This document shows positions 45,561-57,146 of a stretch of DNA of 64,000 nt, one piece after another. The translations under genes were made by a program, and so were the position numbers. Positions within the stretch are counted from its first letter, which is position 1; each line of letters starts with the position of its first letter. The stretch covers positions 18,660,001-18,724,000 of the forward strand of contig LR990050.1 of NCBI GenBank assembly GCA_905147135.1. Reading direction: 5' to 3'. This DNA comes from Blastobasis lacticolella (taxonomy: Eukaryota; Arthropoda; Insecta; Lepidoptera; Blastobasidae). The notes beneath the pieces were generated by a model. It made no database searches. It had not been told where the DNA came from and saw nothing but the letters and a program-made list of their open reading frames with translations.

Positions 45561-45800
45561 ACTTTGAGTGGGAGGAAGTGCAGCCGCTGTTTAACGTTTC
45601 TCTTGTTTTTATGTATAATTTAGAGAGTGAAAATGTTGTTTTAGGAGGATGGAAGTTGGACGAGGTGACGCTCCGCCTACCAGCAAACATGCTTACCAAT
45701 ACCGTACGGGAAAGTGCCTGACGCAGAAACTGCGGCAACGCCCGAACCCCCCAGATTGGCTACCTGGCTCTCCCATCCGGTCGCCAACCGGCAAGCTGTA
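45561..45800. repeat. Alternative 240-bp segment, unit 5
   Basis: Almost identical to 35824-36063 in unit 4. Not recognised as a known element. Confidence 0.55.
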
Positions 45801-46231
45801 ACATAGGATTTTCTGTAGGATGGCGGGGCAGCCTTTTACTGGTGACTAACCAGCTACTTGGGCCCCCAACTATGTATGGTCTGCCAGCAGCGGAACCGTG
45901 CTTCGCATCCCGCTGCTCTCCAAAGCCAAGCACCCGGTACAGGAGTGGTGAGCATCAAGAAGAAAACGGTTACGCAGAGCGACCACAACTGTCCAGACCC
46001 ATCCTCCTGACGGCTACTCCAGACATCGCAACGAAACACGGCTGGGCCGCTTGACGACGCATTCGCCTGAAGGGTGGTGACCAGCCACGGCCAAAGCCTA
46101 CCACCGGAGAGACTGCTGTTTATTTTGCACTACCCAGGGATCCCGTGTAGGGTACCTAGAGTCATGAAGGCCAAAGAGGGCTTCACCTACGGACGCGTAC
46201 AGCATTGATCCCCAAAATATAATTGTAAAAT
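45801..46231. repeat. GC-rich repeat-like segment, unit 5
   Basis: As in unit 4, without the antisense LINE-tail insert. Confidence 0.55.
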
Positions 46232-46995
46232 CGTAGGCCCCATTCGCTTGCGATACCTATAGGTATGAGGTATTTCTAAGACTTATGAACCTGCTTTGTG
46301 TACTAAACGCCTTATCTTAAACCTAACTAACTAGTGGAATAGCATAGAATTGTACAACAATATTTTTACTGTTTTATTGTACGAGTAGGTTGGTACTCTT
46401 ATCTCTAACGGAACATGTTGAATACAAAAGAACAATACTAATAGGCCAAGGTCGGTAAAAGGATCACCTTTTACCTGCTTTTCTGAAAATAATTGAATAT
46501 CTATTATCACATCCCTTATCTGCTTTGCAGGTAGGTTTGTTTTTGACAATCTACGTGAATAATATGAATCATGTTTTTCCGACCTTCAAATATTGTATTC
46601 CTAATATCATTGTAAAATCGTAGGCCCCATTCGCATGCGATACCTATTGGTATTAAGTATTTCTTAGACTGATGAACCTGCTTTGTGTAGGTACTAAACG
46701 CCTTATCTTAAAACTAATTAGGTAGTGGAATTGATAATAATTGTACAAACATATTTTTACTGTTTTACTGTACTCTTATCTCTAAGTCAATATAATGAAT
46801 ACAAAAGAACAATACTAATAGGCCAAGGTCGGTATCAGGATCACCTTTTACCTGCTTTTCTTAAAATAATTCAATACCCATTATCACATCCCTTATCTTA
46901 TACCTTATCTGCTTTGCAGGTCGGTTTGTTCTTGCCTAGCATGAATCATGTTTTTTCCGACCTCAAATATTGTATTCCTAATATCATTGTAAAAT
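46232..46995. repeat. Sub-repeat pair, unit 5
   Basis: Two copies (second from 46619). The first has ATAGGTATGAGGTATTTC near 46260, a variant shared with unit 6 but not with units 1-3. Confidence 0.85.
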
Positions 46996-48281
46996 CGTAG
47001 GCCACATTCGCATGCGATATCTATAGGTATTAGGCACCTAAATAGGTAATATAGGTATTAGTATATAGTATTGATTCGATCGTTTGCAATAATAGGGGTT
47101 GCCGAACGTTATTTTATTCTCAAAAAATCCATTAAACCATAAGATTTAACAATTCGATCGTGTTTGTCACAGAATACTAATTGTATTGTTTGATAGGGCG
47201 TTCATCGGCTCTCCCGTAATAAATTATTATGTATATATAAAAAAATTATTTGTCAGGCAAAGCCGCGCTGCAATGCCTGTCTGCGCGTTGGGGCATTTTA
47301 TATAGCGAAACGAGTCAGCCCGCACTCGCGTACCGCTGATTTTAATTACAACTTACATATTGCGTCGGCCGCAGCGAAAGTGTGCTTCCTACTCATGATC
47401 CAACTTTTAACCCTATTGATGCCAAAGTCGCACATTTACAACTAATAATTTTTATGGCCACGATAGATGGATGGCCGACTTTAAACGCATCAAGATTTTG
47501 TGTAACTATATTAGTAGGATGGTATGATTGTTATAATAATAAAAGTTAAACTTGTAACTTTGCGATCGAGATGTGTATTGATATTAAAATAATAAATAAG
47601 TCGTGCGGGCTTTTCAATAACAAAATCCTTGAAGACTTTATACATTTACCTTATCTGATTACTGTAGGTGCTAATGTACACATACATTAGCATAAAATAA
47701 TGCTATTGAATGCTATTCGTTTGTAAGTGTAATGTTCTCTTTAAAAGTGGTATTGTTTGGCAAAATGAACGTTATATTTGTAAGCTGGTGGTATAGCACA
47801 GGTTGTTACCTATTTTACTTACAGCTTGATCAAAAAGGTTAAGCGAACTTTGGCGGCAAGTCTCGAATAGTTATGGGAAAACTTATGGCCTAATCAAATG
47901 GAACTGAGCCTGTTGGCTCTACTCGTACTTATGAGCTATGCAGATATCTAGTCGGTATATGCTGTGTATGCTGTGTAGGTACAGTGTGTAGGTAGGTAAC
48001 TACATATTTCTATGTCTCATAAAGTTGACGACGGAGGAATTTTTACCTTTTCACACAAACACTGAACGTCTTTATTGAACACATTACAGTTTCATTGTCG
48101 CGTAGGTATATCTGTAACATTAAACAATAATGCCATTGCACTCAACTTTAGGTAACGCTTAAATGGATTTAAGATATTTTTAACAATAACAAGCACTGCA
48201 CCAATCTTAACTGAAAACTACATTCGTTAAGTCACTTTTGTGACATCTAAATACTTAGGAATATCTCGGGGAGCTTATTTA
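46996..48281. other. Intergenic spacer, unit 5
   Basis: AT-rich spacer up to the foldback; no gene seen. Confidence 0.6.
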
Positions 48282-48385
48282 ATGCGCTGATTACATTTGA
48301 CTAAATTCAGGAACAAAAAGCGTTAGAACAAATCAAAGTGGAATGTATTGCTCATATAATAAGGTCCATTTCTGTATCACTTATA

Positions 48386-48400
48386 GGGTGATTATGTCAG
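48386..48400 (+). repeat. Left terminal inverted repeat
   Basis: GGGTGATTATGTCAG next to the TA target. The subterminal TTCACGACCACTTAG follows immediately. Confidence 0.9.
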
Positions 48401-48905
48401 TTCACGACCACTTAGCGGACTTGTGATCTCTGAAATAATGTTAATGTACTAAATTAGGTGGTTTTCATTATAACAAAACTTAAACATGTTACAAAAGACA
48501 TCAAATAATCGAATTATCTCCGATTTTATTCTAATAAATGACAGTAAGCCTAACAAAATATTTTTTTTTCCCAAAAGTGCTATAATTTCAGTTCCCAACC
48601 ATTTGCAGCCAGCTTACGTCTAACATTTTGTCAGTTTACGTCCACTAAAATACCATTGAAAAATAAGCGCTATTTGAGCGAAATTGAGGTCGTAAATTAA
48701 AAAATTCTTATTATCGTAATATGTATATTTATTATCAAAGAAAAACGATACAAGTTAGTTGATAATATCTTAAATTATCGCTCTTATTACCACACATTTT
48801 ATGGGTATAAAGGGAGTTTTGTTAAAAGGTACTTAAAATGAATAATCGGATGAGATCAAGATATTGCATTTAAATAAAGTCACATCTTTTGAAACAGCAC
48901 CTACG
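48401..48905. other. Left subterminal region of the transposon
   Basis: Non-coding AT-rich DNA with copies of the subterminal motif (48396-48412 overlapping the repeat, about 48588-48605 degenerate, 48631-48647). Confidence 0.6.
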
Positions 48906-49693
48906 TTAAGGGTATGTTTCGAGTTACCTACCGCGTACCTTTGCTGGCGAGTAGTCCGACATTTCGACACAGTTGCATGCATTATGGTCACGGGACGACT
49001 AGTCGCAACTGTGTCGAAATATCGGGCTACTCGTCAACAAAGGATGACTAGTCCTTCTGCACAGTACTTACTTACTTTAAGGGTATGTTTCGGGTATCCA
49101 ACCGCGTATCTTTGTTGACGATAATCCCGATATTTTAACGTAGTTGCATGTATTATGGCCACGGGACGACTAGTCGCAACTGTGTCGAAATATCGGGCTA
49201 CTCGTCAACAAAGGTACGCGGTAGGAAACCCGAAATATACCCTTAAAGTAAGTAAGGGCTATGCACAAGGACTCGTCGTCCTACGTTGACGAGTAGCCCG
49301 ATATTTCGACACAGTTGCATGGATTATGGTCACGGGACGACTAGTCGCAACTGAGTCGAAATATCGGGCTATTCGTCAACAAAGGACGACTAGTCCTTTA
49401 AGAGTATGTTTCGGGTCCTTTGTTGACGAGTAGCCCGATATTTCGACACAGTTGCATGCATTATGGTCACGGGACGACTAGTCGCAACTGTGTCGAAATA
49501 TCGGGCTACTCTTCAACAAAGGACGACTAGTCCTTTTGCACAGCACTTACTTACTTTAAGAGTATGTTTCGGGTCCTTTGTTGACGAGTAGCCCGATATT
49601 TCGACACAGTTGCATGCAATATGGTCACGGGACGATTAGTCGCAATTGTGTCGAAATATCGGGCTACTCGTCAAAATACGAGCACTAGTCCTT
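48906..49693. repeat. Palindromic satellite array inside the transposon
   Basis: Five tandem units of about 150-180 bp. Each has inverted arms (ATTTCGACACAGTTGC and its complement GCAACTGTGTCGAAAT, extended by GACGAGTAGCCCGAT) around a loop with CACGGGACGACTAGTC, and most units are joined by TTAAGGGTATGTTTCGGGT. One unit also carries an outer inverted arm (near 49215-49245). Unit 5 of the array supplies the last codons and the stop of the transposase. Confidence 0.85.
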
Positions 49694-51748
49694 CTTTACT
49701 GCTTTCTTTTTTCTAGTCATTTTGCTGGTCTTCTCCTTGGCTTTTCTTTCTTTAACTTCAGCCCTTAATTGTTGTTTCCGTATTTTTTCCTTGAGTAGAT
49801 TTTCTTTTTCTTCATCTTTTTTTTCAAAATATTTTCTCCATTCTGTGGATGAAATTGCGCTCGGCAATTTAGGAGCCTTATTTTTGGTTTTTGGTGAGGG
49901 GAGCTCGGGAAATGTTAAATGCCTGGCAAAAACATCGTCAATTGTGTGGATTTGCGATCTATTGTGTTGGTTTGATGCCTGTGAGTCTCGTTGTTCAGGT
50001 ATCTCGGCCAACGCCGTAATCTGAGATGTCTCCTGACAGATTTCGATTTCTTCCAACGGCATGACCGAGATATTGTCGAGCGAGATAAATGTTCCAGCCT
50101 CAAGATTACTTACATTTTCGATGCTCTCGTCAGCTATAAATTGCTGCAATGTTGCATCAGTCTGCAGCTCAGCAGTCCTAATGTCTAAATTTTGACATGT
50201 AGCTGGCGGTAAGGTGACAATCTCCTCAACACTCTTTTCGGTATCGGTATAGGCAGCGAGTATGCTGATGCTCGTATTAGATGCGGCAGAATTTCGGTTA
50301 CTTTTGGGCCGATTACTTTTAGCCTTTTCTATTTCAGCCAAAACTACGTCCGTATCAATATTACATTTGCACAAATTGTCTCTAATAAATGAAACAACTT
50401 TCATAGCTGTATCATAATCTTTAGCAGAAGGATTATTTTTATTCTGATTAGAAATGCGTGTCCTTTTCTTAATTGTGTCTTTTACACATTTCGTGTAATC
50501 AACGGCGTCTTCGTCTAGTGGGTATAACCCGCATTTGCGGAATCCATTGATTATTGCAGTGTCAAGGTTTATAGTGCTGAAGGTTTCATATAATACTTTA
50601 CAAAAATTTAATTTGGTTATTGTTTTATTAATATTTTCCTCCCGACCTTGCCAGGTTTTTACTGTCTTTTTCCACTCCTGCTTTAATGGTTTAAAGACGC
50701 TTACGTCTGCTGGCTGTAAAATATGGGTTGTATTTGCCGGAAGGGCGTACAGTATAATCCCGTTTTTTTCACAAAATTCGCTTAATGAAAGCGTCATATG
50801 GGACTTATGGCCGTCTATAAACAATATAACGGGTTTCTTAATGTCGTGTTCTATGAGCCATGAATTGAAAGTATTGCAGACGTATTCATAGAACACGTCG
50901 CTCCGCATCCAACCGCTTTCAGACCTGCCTAGTACCCACGACTCTGGCATACTGTCTACCAGAGCCTTCGGCGGTCTTATGTATGGAAACACTACCAATG
51001 GGGGACACAATGTGCCATTAGCGGAAAATACCGCTAACACAGTTAGATTTTCTTTTTCGTTATTTTTTTTTAATATATATAAATTTTTGTAGCCTTTAGG
51101 CCCCAAAACTTTTCCACTTTTTGGGCAAAGAGAAAATCCTGTTTCGTCTCCGTTAAATATCCTATCAGGGTCGTCAAAAATGTCTAAACAATCCATGGAC
51201 TTGATGTATTCTCTCAAATCATTAAACCAGCATCGAATACGTGTTTCAGTTACTGCCGCTCTTGCGTTATTAATACCCTCGGGTTCACGTACACTCACAT
51301 CAGGGTGGCGTCTTAAAAAAGCATGATACCACGTGTCTCCCGGAATACCATCTTTAAATGGATTTTTTAGTCCAGTATCTTTAATGACTTTAGATACGCT
51401 TTCAAGCAGATCTTTCTTTTGTATAGGGAACCCACATCTAGCCATATCTAATACCCAGTTTTTTACTCTTTCTTCATATTCAAGACCTAAAACTGGGTCT
51501 GGGCCTACTTTGGGTCTTTTGTTAGCCGAAATTTTTCCTGAGACTCTATCGATTACTGTCGTTTTTGGAACGCCGAATACCCGGCAGGCTTCCCTTATGC
51601 CCATACCTTTGTTTTTAATTTCGTCTATTGCTTTATCGAGATCCTCTTGCTTATAAGTAAAAAGACGTCTGTGTGTTTTCTTTACACCCACCAATTTAGA
51701 CTTGTCATTTTTTTTTCTTTGACGCGGAGGAGCCATCTGTGAATACAT
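49685..51748 (-). CDS. DDE transposase, pogo/CENP-B type (687 aa)
   Basis: Cuts and pastes the element by binding its ends. Domains from the N-terminus: a basic stretch; a pipsqueak-type helix-turn-helix (about 29-75, GIREACRVFGVPKTTVIDRV); a second CENP-B-type DNA-binding helix domain (about 85-155, GDTWYHAFLRRHPDVS); then the DDE_1 catalytic domain (about 190-410). Its acidic residues are D201 (FNGDETGF), D312 (FIDGHKSH) and D348 (QPADVSVF), a DD35D spacing. A Lys/Glu-rich C-terminal extension (about 450-687) makes it longer than the roughly 500 aa usual for such transposases. The frame has no lesion. Start is Met1 or Met5. The last two residues (KD) and the stop lie in the satellite unit. 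A domesticated gene is unlikely given intact ends and target duplication. Confidence 0.93.
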   Translation of the reverse strand: MYSQMAPPRQRKKNDKSKLVGVKKTHRRLFTYKQEDLDKAIDEIKNKGMGIREACRVFGVPKTTVIDRVSGKISANKRPKVGPDPVLGLEYEERVKNWVLDMARCGFPIQKKDLLESVSKVIKDTGLKNPFKDGIPGDTWYHAFLRRHPDVSVREPEGINNARAAVTETRIRCWFNDLREYIKSMDCLDIFDDPDRIFNGDETGFSLCPKSGKVLGPKGYKNLYILKKNNEKENLTVLAVFSANGTLCPPLVVFPYIRPPKALVDSMPESWVLGRSESGWMRSDVFYEYVCNTFNSWLIEHDIKKPVILFIDGHKSHMTLSLSEFCEKNGIILYALPANTTHILQPADVSVFKPLKQEWKKTVKTWQGREENINKTITKLNFCKVLYETFSTINLDTAIINGFRKCGLYPLDEDAVDYTKCVKDTIKKRTRISNQNKNNPSAKDYDTAMKVVSFIRDNLCKCNIDTDVVLAEIEKAKSNRPKSNRNSAASNTSISILAAYTDTEKSVEEIVTLPPATCQNLDIRTAELQTDATLQQFIADESIENVSNLEAGTFISLDNISVMPLEEIEICQETSQITALAEIPEQRDSQASNQHNRSQIHTIDDVFARHLTFPELPSPKTKNKAPKLPSAISSTEWRKYFEKKDEEKENLLKEKIRKQQLRAEVKERKAKEKTSKMTRKKKAVKKD

Positions 51749-52916
51749 GCGACACCATTACCAAAAGCCAACCCAAACCAATTATTAGTATGTTAAGCAC
51801 CAACAAGGTATAGTATCCCATCCCAACGTAGTAGTTCAAGAGTAATGAGCTCCATTAGTGAGAGAATTTTCAGAATCCGTACAGTAGTTATTGAGTTTAT
51901 CTCTTATCTAGTTAGATTTATCTAGTTTGACTTCATTCGCCTACCCCCATCCGTACCTATTCTACCATAACCCTATCACTTATCTAACCCTACCTCTACC
52001 CCTACTTTATCCCTTCCCTACGGCTATCCTACTCCTACCATTAATCTCATCATAGGGGCATAAATTTTCCTGTTTAATTTCTGTCTTGTGGACGCAAAGT
52101 AACCATTTCTCGTCCTCACAATTATTTTACTATTACTTGAATGTTAGTATGGGCGAGAAATGGTTATTTCGCGACCAGCCAATTTCAGTACCTAAATATT
52201 ACTAAAGTGTAATGTTCGTAAATTAGTCAGTTTACGACCACTAAATACGGGATTCTTCCAAGATTTTTGTATGGGACGATCCATATGGTCGATAACTAAG
52301 CAGTTGCCGACCACCAAATAATACGTAGAAAAAGGTGTCTAGATTTGCATTATATCAATATATTTTGATGGTCGCAATCTAACCTGTAAATGAGCTACAT
52401 CTTAAATAACGAAATGACGAATAACCGCATGCCGTACCATTTCATTTATTAAGGTTAATTGATTAAGAAAAATGCTTGGAAACAGCCACTTGCCGACCAT
52501 GTGGTCGAGAAACCACTAAGCTTTATTTTGATAGGTTAGTATAGCGACCACGCATTATTTTAATTAAAAATGCAAATTGTTTGTTCAAATAACACTTTTA
52601 GGACAAATACATGCGTATATTAACATCTCAAGCCACATTTCGAATCGTAAATCAGTTTAAAAACTTGTTTTACTTACGTTTGATAAAGTATCGTTGCACT
52701 ATTTTTTGGCGCTAAAATCGTTACGTCCGCTGTAGCTTAAGTTTCGCAGGCGACTGTTGGGCATCGCGGCCGTCATAATCCAAATAACGGAGTCGCGGGG
52801 GGAAAGGTATAGACTGATGTTTCGTTCAAAAACAAAACGAACGTATAGCCCGTTTCAGTTTGTCTATTTTTGTGGAATTTACGCAAAATGGTCGTGAACT
52901 GGAACTGGTCGGCTAT
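51749..52916. other. Transposon 5' region and right subterminal repeats
   Basis: Upstream non-coding DNA of the transposase. It has a pyrimidine-rich tract (51940-52040, many CTACC/CCCTA words) and an inverted pair AACCATTTCTCG/CGAGAAATGGTT near 52105 and 52155. Copies of the subterminal motif lie at 52227-52243, near 52298 and near 52485-52520. The promoter should lie here but I cannot place it. Confidence 0.55.
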
Positions 52917-52931
52917 CTGACCTAATCACCC
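52917..52931 (-). repeat. Right terminal inverted repeat
   Basis: CTGACCTAATCACCC followed by the TA duplication; one mismatch to the left repeat. Confidence 0.9.
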
Positions 52932-53054
52932 TACTATGCCATGCGTCGCTCCACTTTTCAAAAGCCGTGATACAAAAATGGACTTAATTTTATATGTATA
53001 CAATACATTCCACTTTGATTTGCTCTCACGCTTTTTCAAATGTAATCAGCGCAT

Positions 53055-53602
53055 GCAACTTTAGTGCAATCAAGCATAACAGTACTACTTACTTAAATAA
53101 TGAATAAGAGTAATAGTTAATATGATGTTCTATTTGATTTGATCATTACTTCGTGTGCTCCATCCAACATGAATATTATTTTGTTTGGCCATATGTAACT
53201 TTTTTCGCACAGTGATTTGAGATTAACCGCTGTAGTAAGTAAAAGAAGATAACTACGCTAACGATATAACGCTTAACGTGCAGCGGCAATATTAAATAAA
53301 ATCTATATATCTGTAGTGTTATTACTTACATAATTTTGTCACGATAATATTTATGATAAATTGTCAAAATTATCATGTTTGGGATACACATAAAGTCTTT
53401 TCTATTTGTTATATGCGTAATTAATGTTCCGCATTTCCCTTGTTATATAAGTTTCACCTGATCTTCAGTATCTTTTAAAAAAGTTTTGCAGCCAATAATA
53501 ATTTTTTAACTTCGCTAATTTACTTAATTTTAAAATTTAATTTAGAAAAAATATATAAGTTGCTAGATATACAATGTCGAAAATAACACAGTAACCGTCA
53601 AG
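53055..53602. other. Spacer between foldback and promoter, unit 5
   Basis: AT-rich with no gene. TTTGATCATTACTTCG (near 53140) is the variant shared with units 4 and 6. Confidence 0.55.
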
Positions 53603-53721
53603 CCAATCAGGCCATTAAAGCGAGAGGGTGTGAAAGGGCGGGTTCCGCAGCGGGCCCACTACCTGCTCGCTTCAGTCTGGCGTAATCCGTATAAAACCCT
53701 TGACAGCGCTCTAGATCCACA
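53603..53721 (+). promoter_or_regulatory. Spt2 copy 5 core promoter
   Basis: CCAAT, GC box, TATAAAA (53690-53696) and initiator-like site as in copy 1. The pogo insertion lies about 670 bp upstream and leaves them intact. Confidence 0.65.
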
Positions 53722-53918
53722 GTCGACAGTTCTCACAGTCGCGTGCGAGTCGTCCTTGTACGTATCGTCCTTGTGCCTAATATTGTAACCGTAATAAATT
53801 CTGCATTCACGGACAAAAGTGACAATACTTTCCGGGAGTGCTTGTGTGCAACGAAATTGTCTAGAGAGTAGTGTTAAATCATACTTACTCTAAATACAGT
53901 AAACAATAAAATACCGAA

Positions 53919-56900
53919 ATGGAATATCTAGAAACGATGTTGGCTGCCCTGCGCAATCAACAACAAAAATCATCTGTAAGTATTTTTCAACGTATCATAA
54001 AAAATCACATTGTTTTGCACTTTCTTCTGTCTTCTATTTTTTTATATTGTCGATAATAATTTATCCAAGCTCTACTTATACAGAACGTTATCGGTTGTAG
54101 TGAAGATTTATAATATTTTTTACTATGTGTTGTAGACTAAATAATCATTTGTACTTACGATTCACTTTCATCATTACAGGAGAGGGAGTGTCAGTTTTAC
54201 AAGGCTAGATTTGACCCCCCCAAGAAAGAACATAAGCCTAAAGACAAACTGTCTGCTAATATACAAAAGTTCTTGGCCAAGAAAGATGAGGAAGACAGGC
54301 AGAAGAAACTTGAAGCGCAAAGGAAACGCGATGAACTTTCGGCCATGCGTGATCCTAAAGCCTTGCGCAAAATTCAGAAGACATTAAAAGTGATAAAGTC
54401 TGCAAACAAATCTGTCATTGCTGATGCCATCGATAGGGACAACACTGCCGTGACCAGGGACGGCCCAGATCAGCCTGACCAAGATGACTACGGATATGAA
54501 TCACAAGAGGCTGCTGCTCTCTATGCGAAAATGATGCAGAAGTACAGTAAAATACCAGATGAACCAAAGTTTTCTACTAGCCGTAAGTAATTCAGATATT
54601 GTCTTTGTTAATGATAAAATCACCTCTATCCTTCAAATGTGTTGCTGTGACAATTTTGTATTTTATAAGATTTCTTTTGCCCCGATTTCCACAGCAACTA
54701 GCTGTTGCACACATTTTGGCTATACAGTGTTCCAGAATTACATTGAATAACAGGTTAAAAAGTATCGTATGTGAGCCAAAATAAATGTCCAAACATACAA
54801 ACTTTCTTATTATGAATTTAATAGGGTTAGAAGGAAGCATTTAGGACTACCATAAAAATGATTTAACTAATAGTAACAATATTTTTCAGATGGCTCTGTA
54901 AAGAAAGACTTGAATGGAACAAGAGAAAGGGTGAAGCATGCTTTACAGCACGAGGATGACCCTGTACCCCACAAGCGTGTCAGACGCAGAGAGGAAGGAA
55001 ATGATGGTAAGTCATATCATTCTTTTCTTAAGCTTTTGACTGCACTTTTTTTCTCTTGGTGCTAACAAATAATAAACTTTTCTTTTATAAAACTAGAATA
55101 CCTAATTCTTTGATATTCTTTTGTAGATTTTAACAATTTGTGGAATTCAATGTTAGTCAACAGTAATTGTAATGTCATAATATTTTAATTTGCAAATTAA
55201 AACCGTGTTTATTTCTGTATTGGTTTATGTATAAAAAATAATAATCGTATGTTTTCCAGATAAAGAGCAGAGTCCGCTTCCGAAATCTGAAACAGAAAGG
55301 AAGAGATATGAGAAACCGACCAATGTACGGAAGCCAATGCCTCCACCAATGGATTTCACTCAATTGATAAAGCTAGCTGAGCAGAAGATGAGTGAGTCGC
55401 AGGCGGGTTCCGCTCCCAACAAAGTGGAGAAAGAGCCGGGGTCGGAAAGGCTGATGACGAAGAAGCAACGACGAGAATATGAGGAGGAGCAAGCCCGAAG
55501 TCAGCGTCGGCTGGAGCGTATTGAGGCAGAAAAGAGTGGCAGGCACAACAACCCAAAGACCAACGACAAGGAGGAGAGAGCGATGACAGAGAAAGAAAAG
55601 TTAGAGCGTGAAAGACAGAGACAAGACAGGGAGCGGTTAGAACGATTGAAAGCTGAAAGGGACAGAATTGATAGAGAAATAGAGAGGTTGAATAAAGACA
55701 GCGAGAAGGTGGACAGAACGAAAGCGAAATTGGAATCCATTGAAAGGAGAGTAGAGAAGTCCAAAGTAGTGTCTAAGGAGCTATTGAAACAGGATGCCAA
55801 AAAGAACTTTGATCTCAAGACACAGAACACTTACAGGATAGATAAGAACTCTAATGAGAAAAAACTTGCTTTGTCGAGTAATAAAGAGTCTACAAAGGTG
55901 ACTGGTGTCAGTGGGAAGAGTCTTCCGCAGCAGCAACGGGTCCCATTGCCACAGAAAAGTCATAGTTCGCAAGATAGGTTGCCGAGTAAGCAGAAGTCGT
56001 TCGATGGGTCTTCGATGGTGAACGGCCACAGGTCCGAAGAAGTGAGACGGATGGCGGAGCTTCGCAAGGCAGGCAAGCGGCCAGAAGGCTCTCGACCTCA
56101 GCCTGGGCCCAGCAAGCGCGCACCTACCAGCTTCGACTTCAGCAAGCATCTCAACTGTCTGAAGAACGCCTCTCGGCGGCCGCAAGAGAACAAACGGAAA
56201 CCGCCGGTGAAGGCCAAGCGTAAGTATTTAGATTATTATTTATTATTGACCTAGTTGACAGATTGACCACCACTTTGAATTATCTTCATATGGTTAGTGC
56301 CATTACAGTAAAGATGAAACATTTTTGCAAAAATATTATGTTTAAAACTAAATGTATCAATGTGCTCCACAGGCCGCCTGGACTCGGAATCTGAATATGA
56401 CTCTGAGATGGACGATTTCATCGAGGACGACGACGAGAATACGGACTATTCGTCGCACATTAAGGAGATATTCGGCTATGACAAGTCGCGGTAAGCATTC
56501 TCATCTTCACTTCTCTATTTATTGTGTCACTGGTAGTCCCCCGCCGTCTCGATTATCTTTCCTGGATAAAAAGTTGATATATATAATGGATAAAGTAGAT
56601 AAATACAAGCTTTATTTACTTTGGGGCTACATTATGTGAATTGTTAAACATTAATATTATTATTCTTTTTTTCATTCAGATATCGAGATATGGACGACGA
56701 TGACGATCCAAGTATGGTGTCGTCGTTTGCTCAAGTCCAGCGCGAGGAGTCTATAAGTAAAAAGCTAGGTAAGTGTTGTCAATCCTGGATCATGGTCAAG
56801 GCGGATCCCGGCCCTTCGTGCGCGAACTTCAAACGGGTTTTTTTATGTAATACAGCAGACAAAAAGGCAAGCGGGACACCTGATGGAAAGTGGTCACCGC

Positions 56901-57146
56901 TGCCTATGGACATTAGCAACACCAGGGGTACCTCCTAAGGAGACCTCCAATATACCTCTCGAACGATCCCATGTCATAGTCCAAAGGAAACACTGTGTGG
57001 ATTGCATAATACTCTCAAAAGTATTAACAAACTGTGGTATTTGCTAAGCTGATCTTATTCGTTTTATTACAGGAAGGCTCGAAGATTTGGAAGATATGCG
57101 CCTCGAGGCGATGCAGAACGCGAAGAAATCAAAGAAGAAACGATGA
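53919..57146 (+). CDS. Spt2: SPT2 homologue, copy 5 (seven exons, 605 aa)
   Basis: Exons: 53919-53975, 54180-54582, 54890-55006, 55260-56219, 56373-56490, 56680-56768, 57073-57146. GT-AG throughout, open frame. The N-terminal and C-terminal domains equal copies 1 and 2. Exon 4 has KELLKQ as in copy 1, KKNFDL and PTSFDF as in copy 2, and a private GHRSEEV (Pro to Ser). This mixture of copy 1 and copy 2 states suggests sequence exchange between units. Confidence 0.93.
56775..57003. repeat. Chimeric repeat in intron 6, copy 5
   Basis: SINE 3' part plus inverted LINE tail, with the TACCTCCTAAGG deletion of copies 1 and 2. The AATCCTGGATC start matches copy 4. Confidence 0.65.

Larger units (their letters stand above)
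48386..52931 (-). mobile_element. pogo-type (Tc1/mariner superfamily) DNA transposon, complete
   Basis: 4546 bp bounded by 15-bp terminal inverted repeats with one mismatch (GGGTGATTATGTCAG on the left, GGGTGATTAGGTCAG as complement on the right) and a TA duplication (48384-48385, 52932-52933). It encodes one long transposase on the minus strand. It also carries a palindromic satellite array (48906-49693) and subterminal repeats of a CAGTTTACGACCACTAA-like motif. The site is proven by the empty equivalents in the other five units. Pogo-type elements insert at TA, consistent with this. Confidence 0.93.
48282..53054. repeat. Foldback element, unit 5, split by a transposon
   Basis: The left arm and loop start (48282-48385) and the loop end and right arm (52932-53054) are separated by the pogo-type element. 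Removing the element and one TA restores the CACTTATACTATGCC junction seen in the other five units. Confidence 0.85.

Noticed and set aside
48906..49693. CRISPR-like array
   Set aside because: The repeats are long palindromes of 150-180 bp with no unique spacers, in animal DNA inside a transposon.
51940..52040. Interstitial telomere repeat (CCTAA)n
   Set aside because: The tract is pyrimidine-rich with scattered CCCTA and CTACC words but no regular CCTAA tandem.
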